64,000 nt of DNA from Limanda limanda. Its lineage: Eukaryota; Chordata; Actinopteri; Pleuronectiformes; Pleuronectidae. Made by a program: the position numbers and the translations under genes. Where the stretch lies: NCBI RefSeq assembly GCF_963576545.1, contig NC_083638.1, positions 27,042,090-27,106,089 of the forward strand, read 5' to 3'. Position 1 is the first letter of the stretch; each line of letters begins with the position of its first letter. This document shows, in pieces, positions 14,201 through 25,122 of this stretch. The notes under the pieces were generated by a model. It saw nothing but the letters and a program-made list of their open reading frames with translations, had not been told where the DNA came from and made no database searches.

Positions 14201-15956
14201 GCTCTGGCAGAGGAAACTAGTCTTTTTTTTTTTGGTTTTGGCTTTATTTAAACTGCTCCAAAAAAATCAGGGGAACAATCATCACAATATAACACCAAGT
14301 CAGTTAATCTTCAGGGATAACAATCTGTCCATTTAGGAAGCACAGGTGATTGTGAACCAATTTCATCTGCGTGGGTGCAAATGAAAGTGGCAACAGGTGC
14401 GAGGCAAAAGCAAGTTTACCTCGAAAAAAGGGAATATTTCTGCGAGTGATGGCCACAGACAATAGCTCTCTCCTTATTTTTCTCTAGTGTTGTGTTCTGC
14501 CAGTGTCCTTTTCACTACTGGAAGCATGAGGCTGTACCTGCAGACCAATCAGGTTGCACAGGTAGTCCAGCTCCTCCAGGATGGCACATCCATACGTGCG
14601 GGCCCAAGAAGGTTTGGAAGCAGGTATAGAGGTTACTTCAGCGACCTGAGATGGCCTCAGCAATTAACTTCATGTACTCCACCCATACCACCTTATCTAG
14701 CTTTACTAGTAAGCAGACAACCCAAGCACCTGACTCCAGAGATGTTCCAGACACAATCAGATGAGATAACAACCTGAATTGGACTCACGCTTCCTCAAAC
14801 CCAAGCCCATATAAGTGGCAGGATTGCATCAGGAGGGAATCCAGCGCAAAACACACATTAAAAAAAAAAAAAAATGCCACATCAAATAAGGGCATGAAGA
14901 TTCACTGTGGCAAACCCCTGATAGTTAAAGCCAAACGAAAAGGAGTATATGCTAAAAAAAAAAGGTAGATCTCCCAGTAGACCAGGGAATGTTTAAGGAT
15001 TGTCAACACCTGGGGAAAGATAACATGATCATCATGTTGAAAGACCTTAAAGTCCAGGTAAGTGGTTACAACAAAGACAAATCAAAGTTAAAAAAAACGC
15101 TAAGCTTTGAATGATATTATCTGCAATTTGACCCTTAACTCATTGCACATGATCAAAAGGAGGCGTAGAAATTTTGTTGAGGCTTGAGAAATTCATCCAC
15201 CACATCCACAAAGGTTCTCTTGTTGCTCCGCTCTGTAGGGAAATTAACTGCATAAAATCATTGTTTCTGCAAAGTAAAGGCCTTTTACTTCTTTGTCAAG
15301 CATCCAATACCCCAGGAGACACACTAGCTGAACAAAAGTAACTTTGAAGTAGGCTACAGACTTTTCTTTCTCATTCACACACACAAATCATATGAATGGA
15401 TGAAGCCATCATACTAAAAATAATTAAAAAAAATTCCACTTTTACATCAGCAGTCATATTTTTGTCTCATGTTAGTCATTTCTTCATAGATTATCTAGGT
15501 CTATTTTTATAAAATCATCAGACCATCAAGTGGTTCTTATTTCATCAAATTGAGAGGGCAGTGAGAGGAGAACAGCACGTTGTGCATGTTCCCCAGCCAA
15601 ACATTAAAATAGCAAGTTGATTTTCATGCAGCCCAATGTTGTGTTCTCGAATATCCTCCCTGCACACCCACACAGCTGATTTTAGCTCTCACGGTTAATT
15701 TTACCTGTTCCTGGTTTGAAGTCCAGAAATGTTTGACTATTCCAGTAATTACGTGAGATCATCAAACTGGAAATTAACAAGATGGAAGTTGTCTACATCC
15801 ACAGTTCTGAGAAGAGGTCTGAAAGTGAGAACACCTTTGTGGGTGTTATTGGGGTGTTCGGAGAAACCGAAAAGTATACACTGCAGAAACTGCTGCTTTG
15901 GAAGTATGAACGGTGATACTTACATACAATGGAGCTTGCTGTGGATTGAGTTTCAT
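5074..15956 (-). CDS. akap13: A-kinase anchor protein 13 (AKAP-Lbc), 5' part, first four coding exons
   Basis: Minus-strand exons 15956-15924, 8242-8089, 5927-5767 and 5245-5074 join in phase into 173 residues plus one base. They begin MKLNPQQAPLY, the start I recall for vertebrate AKAP13, followed by CVVTV, HLTSTQR, SSHDTLQ, HDCCE, FVQDLAFDMAQFL and LALPLGWTILG, which align with the same blocks of AKAP13 and more weakly with ARHGEF28. AKAP13 is a large cytosolic scaffold that binds the PKA regulatory subunit and activates RhoA through a C-terminal DH-PH module. Those domains lie beyond position 1, so the gene is truncated by the window edge rather than broken. All sites are GT-AG. Compared with the human protein as remembered, the third exon carries extra residues between LCSLTR and RFSFVQD. 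The AKAP13 call is firm because of the identical N-terminus. Confidence 0.9.
5246..5766 (-). other. akap13: akap13 intron between coding exons 3 and 4
   Basis: 521-bp intron with GT-AG ends on the minus strand. It holds a short imperfect inverted cluster (gctaagctgaggcttag, about 5292-5308) and nothing else recognised. Confidence 0.7.
5767..5927 (-). CDS. akap13: akap13 coding exon 3
   Basis: Acceptor catcttgtag before 5927, donor CTG|GTGAGC after 5767. It encodes residue 63 (Ala across the junction) and 64-116: HDCCEGVLVTLCSLTR, then RFSFVQDLAFDMAQFL. HDCCE and FVQD-A-D-AQFL are shared with mammalian AKAP13. About 15-20 residues in the middle appear to be extra. Confidence 0.9.
5928..8088 (-). 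other. akap13: akap13 intron between coding exons 2 and 3
   Basis: 2.2 kb AT-rich intron; no coding or repeat structure could be supported. Confidence 0.7.
8089..8242 (-). CDS. akap13: akap13 coding exon 2
   Basis: Acceptor ctgtctctgcag before 8242, donor CCCG|GTAAGC after 8089. It encodes residues 12-62 plus one base: CVVTVQLADEEL, then VDYFLLFAGSTQRHLTSTQR and SSHDTLQAVCP, aligning with the N-terminal domain of AKAP13 (family CVVTV, GST-RH-TST). Confidence 0.9.
9139..9687. mobile_element. Harbinger-like MITE (549 bp)
   Basis: Terminal inverted repeats of about 22 bp (AGGCCGGCGCATGCTTCTGC at the left, its complement at the right) flanked by TAA on both sides (9136-9138, 9688-9690), the 3-bp TWA duplication typical of PIF/Harbinger. 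GC- and CpG-rich, no transposase ORF, so non-autonomous. Confidence 0.88.
11865..12030 (+). mobile_element. Truncated non-LTR retroelement 3' end
   Basis: Matches the familiar fish tail with agtttcatggaaattggttc and agtagtttttgcttaatcctg followed by cttccttggctgaagta. Only the non-coding 3' end remains. Family assignment (RTE-like) is from memory. Confidence 0.5.
13743..14098. mobile_element. TA-flanked MITE, copy A (356 bp)
   Basis: Ends AAGGTTCAGTGTG and GCACTGAACCTT are inverted and flanked by TA (13741-13742, 14099-14100), suggesting a mariner-like non-autonomous element. Its interior (catgaaagagaacctg, gaaaacaacaatt, gaaacacactagt) is shared with the copy near 45.0-45.35 kb. Confidence 0.8.
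14510..14650 (+). pseudogene. Tc1-like transposase N-terminal fragment
   Basis: The translated stretch QVVQLLQDGTSIRAGPRRFG resembles the N-terminal helix-turn-helix of Tc1-family transposases (family form LLQDG-S-RAVARRF). The frame degrades afterwards and no DDE catalytic domain follows. A dead relic within the akap13 intron. Confidence 0.6.
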
Positions 15957-15967
15957 GTCCCTGGACA
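15924..15967 (-). CDS. akap13: akap13 start exon (CDS 15924-15956)
   Basis: A minus-strand acceptor (cttctttttacag) ends at 15968. The exon has 11 nt of 5'UTR, then ATG at 15956-15954 and codons for MKLNPQQAPLY. The donor TAT|GTAAGT falls after 15924, phase 0. The tiny exon with an upstream acceptor requires a further 5' non-coding exon at higher coordinates. Confidence 0.9.
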
Positions 15968-18900
15968 CTGTAAAAAGAAGAAGCAAATGAGACGTTATAG
16001 CTCTGTGGTATATTATACTATATAACATATTGCATTCCACTATATCTATATATATAGATATCATACACAATTATATAATAGATCATGTTAGCCACTTTGG
16101 GTAGTACAACAAGCTGTTAACATAGTATTAACATATTAGCAACGTCTAGAGCTGATGTGGCTAACATGTTGCCTGTTTCGCACCAGACATGGAGCAACAT
16201 TAGAAAGATAACAAATAAACACATTTCCCCAAACCCTTAAATGTTTAGTAAAGTGTTATTTTGCAATGGCTTTAGATGATTCTAATCAACATCTAATTTG
16301 TTACTGTTGTTCTTTTCTCAGTTGAATGAGCTGCTGTATTGTTTAACCAGGACAAAACCTTGCCAACAAATTGCTCTTGATTACAGGAGATACCCTTTTT
16401 CGACAAAATGCATCTAGTCAGAACATTGTTGTCAACAAGGTGACAGCTAAGCTTGACCCTGGCAGTAGTCCCAACACTGTTAATAGTGCATGAGCACAGA
16501 ACACGGACACACTGATTCACACATGGGAGCACACGCTCTCATGGTCCTACCTATCTGTGCTTGTTTGTATGCTGCAGCAATGAGTCCCGAATCCGCTAAT
16601 CACCAATTTACTTATCATTAAGCATAAAAAGCCATGGAGCTAAACCACCAAAGCACAATACTTTGCCTCTTCTATGTGGGTTTATGCTGGACAGATCAGT
16701 TAGCAGGATTTAGCAGCTCATGTTCACGTTTGATTCCCCACTCCCAGTCTGGGACACAGGCCTCAAAGCTGTTTTCTGGGCACAAGGTCAGGAGCAGTGG
16801 GTGTGTAATTAAATCCAAACAAACATATTACAGCTGTACACTTGAGGACAAATGGATTGGAAACCTTTGTATTGAACTTTCTTGAAGAGATATTGCTAGC
16901 ATTCATCTATGAGTCAAGGGACTGGCCGGCTTTGAGAGCCTGTATTCTTCTCAGTTATTTGGAGAGACAATTTTCTTTTGTTTGCTGTTCCCTGGCACTA
17001 AAGCAAGTCCTTGCTGCTGGCCTCAGTGGTCAGCAGTGCATTAATCACATGCACCCTACAGCGGAGGAGGCGGCGACAAAAGGCCAGGACCTAATGAGTT
17101 CAGCAGAGTACACCAAAAGAGTCAACGCTGGACTAAACAGTGAGCCGAGACACAGCAAGGCCAATTCACATTATTCAGCCAAATCCAAACATTTTTTTCC
17201 ACTTTTCTGCTAAAATAAATGGGCTTGAGCTAGAATTAGGCGGATCAAGTAAGGGGATAATCAGTAGCTCTAATAATACTCTGGAGTCTAATCCTCTTGC
17301 CTTAAGTGCACTGGGCCAGGGACCAGCTTCCTCACCACATGCAGGACTTTGACTAATAAGACTCTCACATAATGTCCCCAACAGTCTCACGAGTTGTTCT
17401 ACATTTTGATATTTGGGACATTTGTCATTTGCCGTTTCTCTCTATATGATCACTCTGCAGCATGTGACCACACATGGGTTGGGGTCTTGCTTCAACAGGA
17501 CCGATCCCCTTTAACAATTCACCTATCCGATGTGCTATTGACCAGCAGATTACCTGACGTGCTGTATAATAAAAACAGATTTGGTAGCAAGTAAGTGTAT
17601 TACTAGTACATTAAGTTTTCATTATTTATGACGAAATTGATAACATTGTTAATCCAGGGAGCTCCACATATATGAGCTCCACTCACTCCACTCTGTATAT
17701 TCACACCTGGCAGGTGCACACAAGAGCTCAGTCTACAAAGCAATGATCACTTTCTAAGCTCAAGAGCACATCAACAGTAATTGTATTAAATGTAAGAACG
17801 TGAGGCAATCTGCTTGTAATCACTTTGTGTATGTCAAAGTGTGAATAGATTGGAATGTAAATTATCCAGGAAAGTCCTATGGATGTGATGTTTAATGTTG
17901 CTTCCAGCCTTGCCCCAATATCTGCTCCCCTACACTGCTGATAATATGCAACATGAGCTAACATTAGCTGAGAAATCGAGTTCGCTAATGACAGCAAAGG
18001 ACCAGCTCCAAGCACAATGCAGACTCCAAAACAAACTCTGCACATGTACAAAAAACTATGAGGCAACCGCAATCTATTAGTTCAACTTCACAAGCCTATG
18101 ATGAGATAGGTGCCCAGCTGATAACAATATTACACTTAAAAAATTATAAAAATAAATGTAAACATTAATCAACCTAAAGTCTTGCATAGCCCAATTTCTC
18201 AACATCTATACATGTAGCCTTAGTCTAAAATATAGTTTATATACAAATAGTCGAACAACAGGGCAACTTTAGTTAGCACATGAATGATGGGGGTCGCTCA
18301 TGTTCAGTCTCATGAATGTCACATTTTGGTTGATGGTTAGTAAGCTTGCTTACCGACGGAGTGAATACATGATCCCAAGAAACATGATACTGACTGGAGT
18401 TCACTTCCAATACTGTGACTGATAATACAGTTTTTAATCAATATTTATCATAGAACAATGATTTTCAAAAGGCAGAGTTTGCAGCTGCAAGCTCATGGTT
18501 GAAGAAACTTCAGCAAGAAATACGACTCTAGAATGCAGTATTCTTAGCATAAGCTAGTGAAAGATGGCATCTGAAAGTAAAATACTATTTAGGCCCAGCA
18601 GTGAGTGACTGAGTTCAGACACTGAGGTTAGAAAGATACACAGGTTCACTAAGCTCCAACAACAATCATCATTAGCAAATTGTGGTAGAAAACATGTAAC
18701 TACTGTTGCTCATTTTATCTGTTTCAGAGTCGTTGCCATTTAAACAACAAACGTTGAAAGCGGATTGTCAGATCAGCTCTCACCAATTACACGTACTTGT
18801 CTGTCTGCATTCCCTACAAATCAAACAGAGTGACACGTCTTTTTTCTAATGGGTTGTTCAATGTCACAGTCATGGGTGCTATTCTCTTTCATTCATATTT

Positions 18901-21392
18901 AAAGTTATGTATTTGAGTAACATGATATTCAAAATCTGGGTCAACCAGGGCCAAAAAGGACACTACATTTTGTAGCAAAAATTATTTAATTCCTACTGTA
19001 TTTTTTTTCAAATAAAAAAAGTCTCCCTGTTTCTCATTACTAAAACTAACTATGAGAAACGGGGTTTCACTGTGCCCCAAAAGGTTCTTTATGTGCTTCT
19101 TAATTTTTCAACTCGAGTGTTGTCCTTTGGAGAAAAGTAAGCTTTCAGCCCTCCGTCGATTATTTAGGTACAATACTTGATATAGGGGACACTGAATAAA
19201 CTGATTTCTGTATCACAAAAGGCTGCAGTATTTTCACGGTGTAAAACAAGTTCCAAGCACTTTACTGCAACAAGATATTTTGGAGCCGCGGAAAATGCTT
19301 GAGCTTGGTAGTGCAAGTTAAAGTGTAATGCCATAAAATGGGGAAAAAAATAGAATCGAAAAGGATTGGAAACCGACCAGTTCTACAATTTCTCAAGTGA
19401 TGAATGAAACGTATGCGGATTAAACTGCACAAAGTTTACATTTGAGTAAGCCCAACAGATGACAATATTAAGTTTTGGACTTCTGGTTTAGTTAAGAGAG
19501 GAATGGGCATGAGTGACACTTTCATATTTAGAAAAATGTATGATCTCCACAGAAGCTCCATATGTAACACATAATCTTGTCAATTCTTCAGACAAGGTGA
19601 GGAACCTCCGTTAACAACTTGTGCATCCTCCTTGTAATTTAGGAATCAAACCTTGTGTCCAAACCACACTCAGTTTCTTTCTCTGGTAACAGAAGAACCT
19701 TGAGAAATGACATTCCCTAAGCTCAACCTACGGCCACCCGACACCTGCCTATAGACATTGCACAACCCATTAACTCCACCTAAAACATTGGGTGCAGCCA
19801 GCCTTCTGCCAAGCTCCTTATAGTCTTTATAATGGCAGAAACTGCCTTTTATACTGCTACTAAAACAGGATTCTCTTCCTGTGCTGCATGAAGGCAAAAA
19901 AGAGACAGGGCATCAGCTATGTTCAAGTGCATAGCCGTCACAAATGGACCGATAAATCAAGAGACAAAAGCCCCTCAATGCTGAAATAGCAGTAGTAATG
20001 CAACGGGTCAGGGGTGGGAATGGACCCGTTATGGCTTCCACAGGTCCCCTGGCTATCAAAATAAGCCATAATACCCATGTGACTGTAATGTAAATGGGAG
20101 GATTGAATAGGATTAGCTTCACAAATCATTAATCAGGCTGTCTCCTACACCTTTCCCAATAATCAGATGAGGCTGAGGATTCCCCAACACAAAAACATGC
20201 ATAGGACAGATTATGACAACAGCTCATTAGCTAATATTGACAACTGCAGCTCTGTCTGTGCATGTATTGCCCATGTCTGTCCATATGTAAATGTCACAGG
20301 TCAAGTCAAAAACCCTATTAGCCACAGGAACAGCTTAATTTCCCTTTGAATTATTCAATCAATTATTGTTTTAAACTAATATTTAATGCTCTTTGCAAAT
20401 GCATTTTATTTTTGTATTTATATTCTAACAACACATGTCTGTTGCATCCTCGTCAGTCATGAGATGATGATCATTTCTAATGTAAGTTTGAAGCAAAACA
20501 AACCAGTTATTCACTTTGTTGCGTGTAATCATCTCACAAGATCAACTTTTTTAAATCCTTCTGATCAAAGGCAATCTACTATAAGATCTGATGGCATTAA
20601 AAGTAACCCAATGAATTGGTTCGAGGAACAGTGGACAGTTGGTAGATCAGAGGGGACTGGAGGACTGTGACGGCATCAACATAATCTTTTCTGTCAGCAC
20701 CACTCCCTCGGGGACTTCCTGTAGGAACATCTGAGTCTTGTCCAAAGGCCACAGTCCTTTAAAATACTAACTAAAATGCATGTGTAAGTTGCAGGTCAAG
20801 GTTGAAGCAGTTGGTAGGAGCTGAGGATTAAAAAAATCCAAAATGCATCAAAGGCAGTGCAGTTTCAACCTTTAGAACCGATCTCCCCCCAATAAACATG
20901 ATCCATTTGCCCTAGTGTAGCATAGCACTTTAAAACATTAGATGGTCATTATCGCATTCTGGTTGGTTGATCTACACATTTATTTTATCAACAAACTGGC
21001 ATTAATACTGGGAAGGAAAATTCAGAATTACCACTCTCTGTGCATTTCATTGTATTTGCGGAACTTCATCAAGAATACGTTCACCATTGTGTTTCGTTAA
21101 AATGCTTAAGAACAATTTAAACAGCTGCATCTACTTCTACTCTATGAAACATTTCTTCAAAAGGTCACCACAAGTGACAACGTGTTGTTCACAATGGTAT
21201 TCAAAATGTTGCAAATGAGACTCGGCACCCTGAGGCTTATAGGACCCGCACACCAGTAAAAACCACCTGATTCTAAATAGGATATTAAGAGTTATCAATG
21301 ATTTATCTCAGCAACTGTCATTGAGCAAAGCATGTTAAGTCATTCTACTGCCACATCCCTAGGTCCTTTAGACCCCAAAACAGAAAGAGTAA

Positions 21393-22171
21393 AGGCTGAT
21401 ATATGCTTTTCCGTTTTTACTGACACGGACAGAGAAACGCCCTCTCTGAGCGATTTCGGAGCGGTTTCATTCCTTGTATCACAACAAACCCAAACACAAC
21501 TACGATTCTACGATTAATGTGACAAGTGTGTTAAGCCAGCGGAGTTGTCCGGCTGACGGTGGCTGGTTAGAGCACTGACGGCATGTGTGTACGGTCACAT
21601 ACGGTTATAACAAACTTTCATAACGGCGCTAGCGTGCTAGCCACCATGCTAACTGCAGTGGTAACAGCGCAAAAACCCGCTGTCACGACATAAATTCCAC
21701 CGCTATCATGACACTGTTTCTCAAACACCGTCAGGTCAGAAGCAAACACTGGGTAGTAGTAAGTATCGGGAATCCCTGCTAACTGTGTGTGGAAGCTGGG
21801 GGGAAGCTAGCTGCCTCCATGTGGCTTCAAGCTGTGGAATTAGCAACGCAGTTCGGAAACAAGACCGGGGAACTGCTGCGCTAAGAAACGATAACATCAG
21901 CACTTTTACCCGCTGGGTGTCACTTTATTTAGTTCTGTTAGTTCCCATAGTTCACTGTGTGTGAGGGAAGCCAGGGAGCAGGAAAATAAACACACGTGGA
22001 CTTCTTCTCAAACATAGAGGTAGGCTTCTCTAAGCTCCTCTTCCGTTGCGCCACCTACTGTTTGGCGGTGAATTGTTTTCAAACGTACAGTCGTCGGAGA
22101 AGCAAAAATCAAAAAGAGTCCGTGGGATCCGTGCGTCCCCCCGCGCGCCACGGAGAAGCATAATGGAGCCT
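21393..22171. mobile_element. Harbinger-like MITE (779 bp), diverged
   Basis: The left end AGGCTGATATATGCTTTTCCGT and the reverse complement of the right end (AGGCTCCATTATGCTTCTCC) are similar, and both flanks carry TAA (21390-21392, 22172-22174). The terminal motif resembles the element at 9139-9687. No transposase. Confidence 0.75.
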
Positions 22172-24126
22172 TAAGCCAGTAGTTGCTTTAATGTCCATTG
22201 TGCAGAATCACAGCTGACACTTGAAATGAAATAGGTCAGATTAGGTGAACTCGGTGAGCATAACAGGCTGTATGGGTTTTATCACCTTAAAGCTTTGTAC
22301 TGCAGTCTTTCTAGGTCAAAAACCTCCCAATGGCAATTAATTACCTTGACGAATGTTAGTGCAGATTCGTATAATGGGGACAGAAATCTCTCTGTGACGT
22401 TGTTGAATTTGGCAGTGCATGGAGAGTTGCAGTCAAGGACATGGAGACACCTGTAAACAGGGACAGAAGCCCAATATAGACCGGAGGTGTCATCCAATGC
22501 TGAGGCTTCATGATGACAACAGAAAAATAATTTAAGTCTCAGTGAGGAGCTGGACCTGGCTTGTACCCCACCTGTGGAAGGCCCGCTCCACTTGCATAAA
22601 CTAGAGAAGCACAATCTGGCCTGGATTCCTCACTTTTTGCCTGTCTATTTTTGTATGCTACCCTTTGATACATGCATATGCCAAACATGTCTTGTCTTAA
22701 CATCACCTCAAAATTGGATGCTGCTGGTTTTCCAACTATTATTGAAGAATTGTCCACAACAATGCCAGTTTTTGGGGTTAAAGATTCATCTGTGGTATTC
22801 TTACTTTAGATGTGAGGCCCAAAGGTACTGTAGGAGTTTTGGTAGCATCAAAAAACTATGCTACCATGTGGCAGCGTCCGTGGAAAGCTTTCAGGCTGGG
22901 TTAAAGCCTGTCGGGAGACAGTGTTCATATGAACTCTCCAATGGTTAAATGATCTTCATCTTCACTACCAAGTCAAATAACTGACTGTACTTTGCCTTTA
23001 GTTCTATGCCAAATATGAACAATATTTCACTCATAATGTTAGACTTCTAAAGCTCCTGATCATATCACTCAGACTCGTGAAAACAGCAAGTTGCCTCATT
23101 TATCAAATAACAGTTGCAATCAAAGTCTTCAAACATGGGACACCGAGGACTGGTGCTCGATGTGACTCAGAGGTTTGATATTTAACTCAAGACATTCCCA
23201 ATAGTCAACCATTAGTTACTGGCCTACCACTACAAAATGACGTACACCGACTGCACTCAGCCACAGCACAAGCCACCATAGTAACAGTGTGTCTGCTTTG
23301 TGTTGAACACTCAGCTGATTCTTTTTACGGTTCACTATCAGCTCTGCTCTTCTGAGGCTCGTCTAAATTAGTCAGGGCTACATCACATTATCAACAATGC
23401 AGCCACAGTAACTTGGACACAGCACGTTGACTACCATTTAGATAGTCACGGCTTTTTGATTTAATCTAACCTAGCTATTGTCTCTATGGATAGATATGAG
23501 GCCTTAGTGGTGACGCGACCGCACCCGGCCACACAAAAGCTGCCTCTGTGCAGAGACTGCACACAAACGCTGGCTGACAACACAAGGCCAGGGGATGAAA
23601 GGTCTCCTCAGTGTTTGGTGACAGTTATTACCCTCTCCACTGAAACCAAATACCTGTGGGCCCAGATAGCATTATCTTATTGTGAGGCGCACCGGCCGGC
23701 CTGTAATCAGGGCCTGAGCCTTGATCAGCGCTCCTCCCCAGGTTTGATGCCATCCCCTCCCCACTGTTTCCACCACCATGGGGATATGAAATGCTATGCG
23801 TCTGTATGCATATTACAGGAATCATTTTTTGCAGAAGATGATATAACATCTGTTTAGGAAGAAAACACCAGAAGCCAACTAACTTACGTTATCACAGAGA
23901 TTGGAAAAATAGGGAAATAGGTACAATAAATCATTAAGATATCTCGGTGCAAAAACTGCAGTTTAAAGTTGAGTGGGCAAAAAGTAATTTATTTCTTTGG
24001 GCTGATATAACATTTTTTATATTATATCAAACATATTATATTTTGCAATTTAACTTGTTTGAAGTCTGCTGCACTTGGCCACTTATTTCTTACAGAGTGA
24101 GAGCAAGGGTAAGGGTGATTTGACAG

Positions 24127-25122
24127 TAGGGGTGCAACGGTTAGTCGACGTCGTCGACAAAAATCGATGACAGGAATAGTCTCCGACGAATTTACTCGTC
24201 GATGATTCGTTGGTTACGTCATAACACGTGTTTTTCGTGCCGTGCAGTTGAACTAAACGTCGTTTTACCGGAGGTGCTGATGAAAGCAGCTGAGGAGTGA
24301 GCCATCTCGCTTCCTTCCTATCTCTGAAAGTCGCGCACGTGCAATAGCGTCAAAACACGGTCCAATGACGGCCTCCGCTGCAGCAGCATCGCGCACCAGA
24401 AAGTAAAAAGTTCCGGAGAACTTCACCCGTAACAGCCCGAAATAAACTACCTGCAGTATCTGTTGCGGACCTGCTCTAGATGGAAGCAGGACACGCGCAT
24501 GTGAGGAGGAGGAGTCACGTGTGACATCGTAACGGAGACGATGCGGACTCGCCTCTGTCAGATGTTATATATATGAACGTTTATACCTGTGCGCAGGATT
24601 CTAGAATCCATTACAAAAATATGGTTTAAACATTTTTTATTAACGAGTTTAAAAGCGTTATGTTATCCTATTGCCTGACAAACGTCTTTTTTTAATCACA
24701 ATTATTTAGTCCGAAGAAGACTGTAGTTTCCTTTGTTGATGTTTTTATTGCTGTTACTTTCCCTGTCATTTTTGTTAACAGGAAAAATTAATACTTGATT
24801 TTTAATTTATTTGTTTTATTAGCACTTTGCCTGTCCTTGCTTTTAAATGGACAAAAACTTGATTTGTCTTTGCTTTTGTGTCAACAGTACCCTTATATGA
24901 AACAAAGTTTATTAAAAGACATTTTTTTTAATGAAGTATCAATATTTATTGCCTTTATTTTCAGTCATCACATGCGTCGAACAACCTCAAGCTAAATTTA
25001 AAAGCTGCTTGCTAAATAAGAGCTATTGAGAATTTGTGTCATTCATAATCCGATTAGTCGATTAATCGTTTCAATAATCGGTGACTAATCGACTATCAGA
25101 ATAGTCGTTAGTTGCAGCCCTA
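24127..25122. mobile_element. hAT-like non-autonomous transposon (996 bp)
   Basis: Flanked by a perfect 8-bp duplication TTTGACAG (24119-24126 and 25123-25130). Termini TAGGGGTGCAACGGTTAGTC and its partner ending in GTTGCAGCCCTA are imperfect inverted repeats. Subterminal regions are rich in tagtcga/attaatcg motifs, as in fish hAT families. No transposase ORF. Confidence 0.9.

Larger units (their letters stand above)
8243..15923 (-). other. akap13: akap13 intron between start exon and coding exon 2
   Basis: 7.7 kb intron. It contains a Harbinger-like MITE, a retroelement 3' tail, a TA-flanked MITE and a Tc1 transposase fragment (listed separately), plus a short direct repeat of acaaacaaacacagaggca near 8830-8870. 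No other exon recognised. Confidence 0.7.

Noticed and set aside
22574..23857. Frames of 123-124 codons in the akap13 intron
   Set aside because: No recognisable motif and no consistent splice sites; length is within chance expectation.
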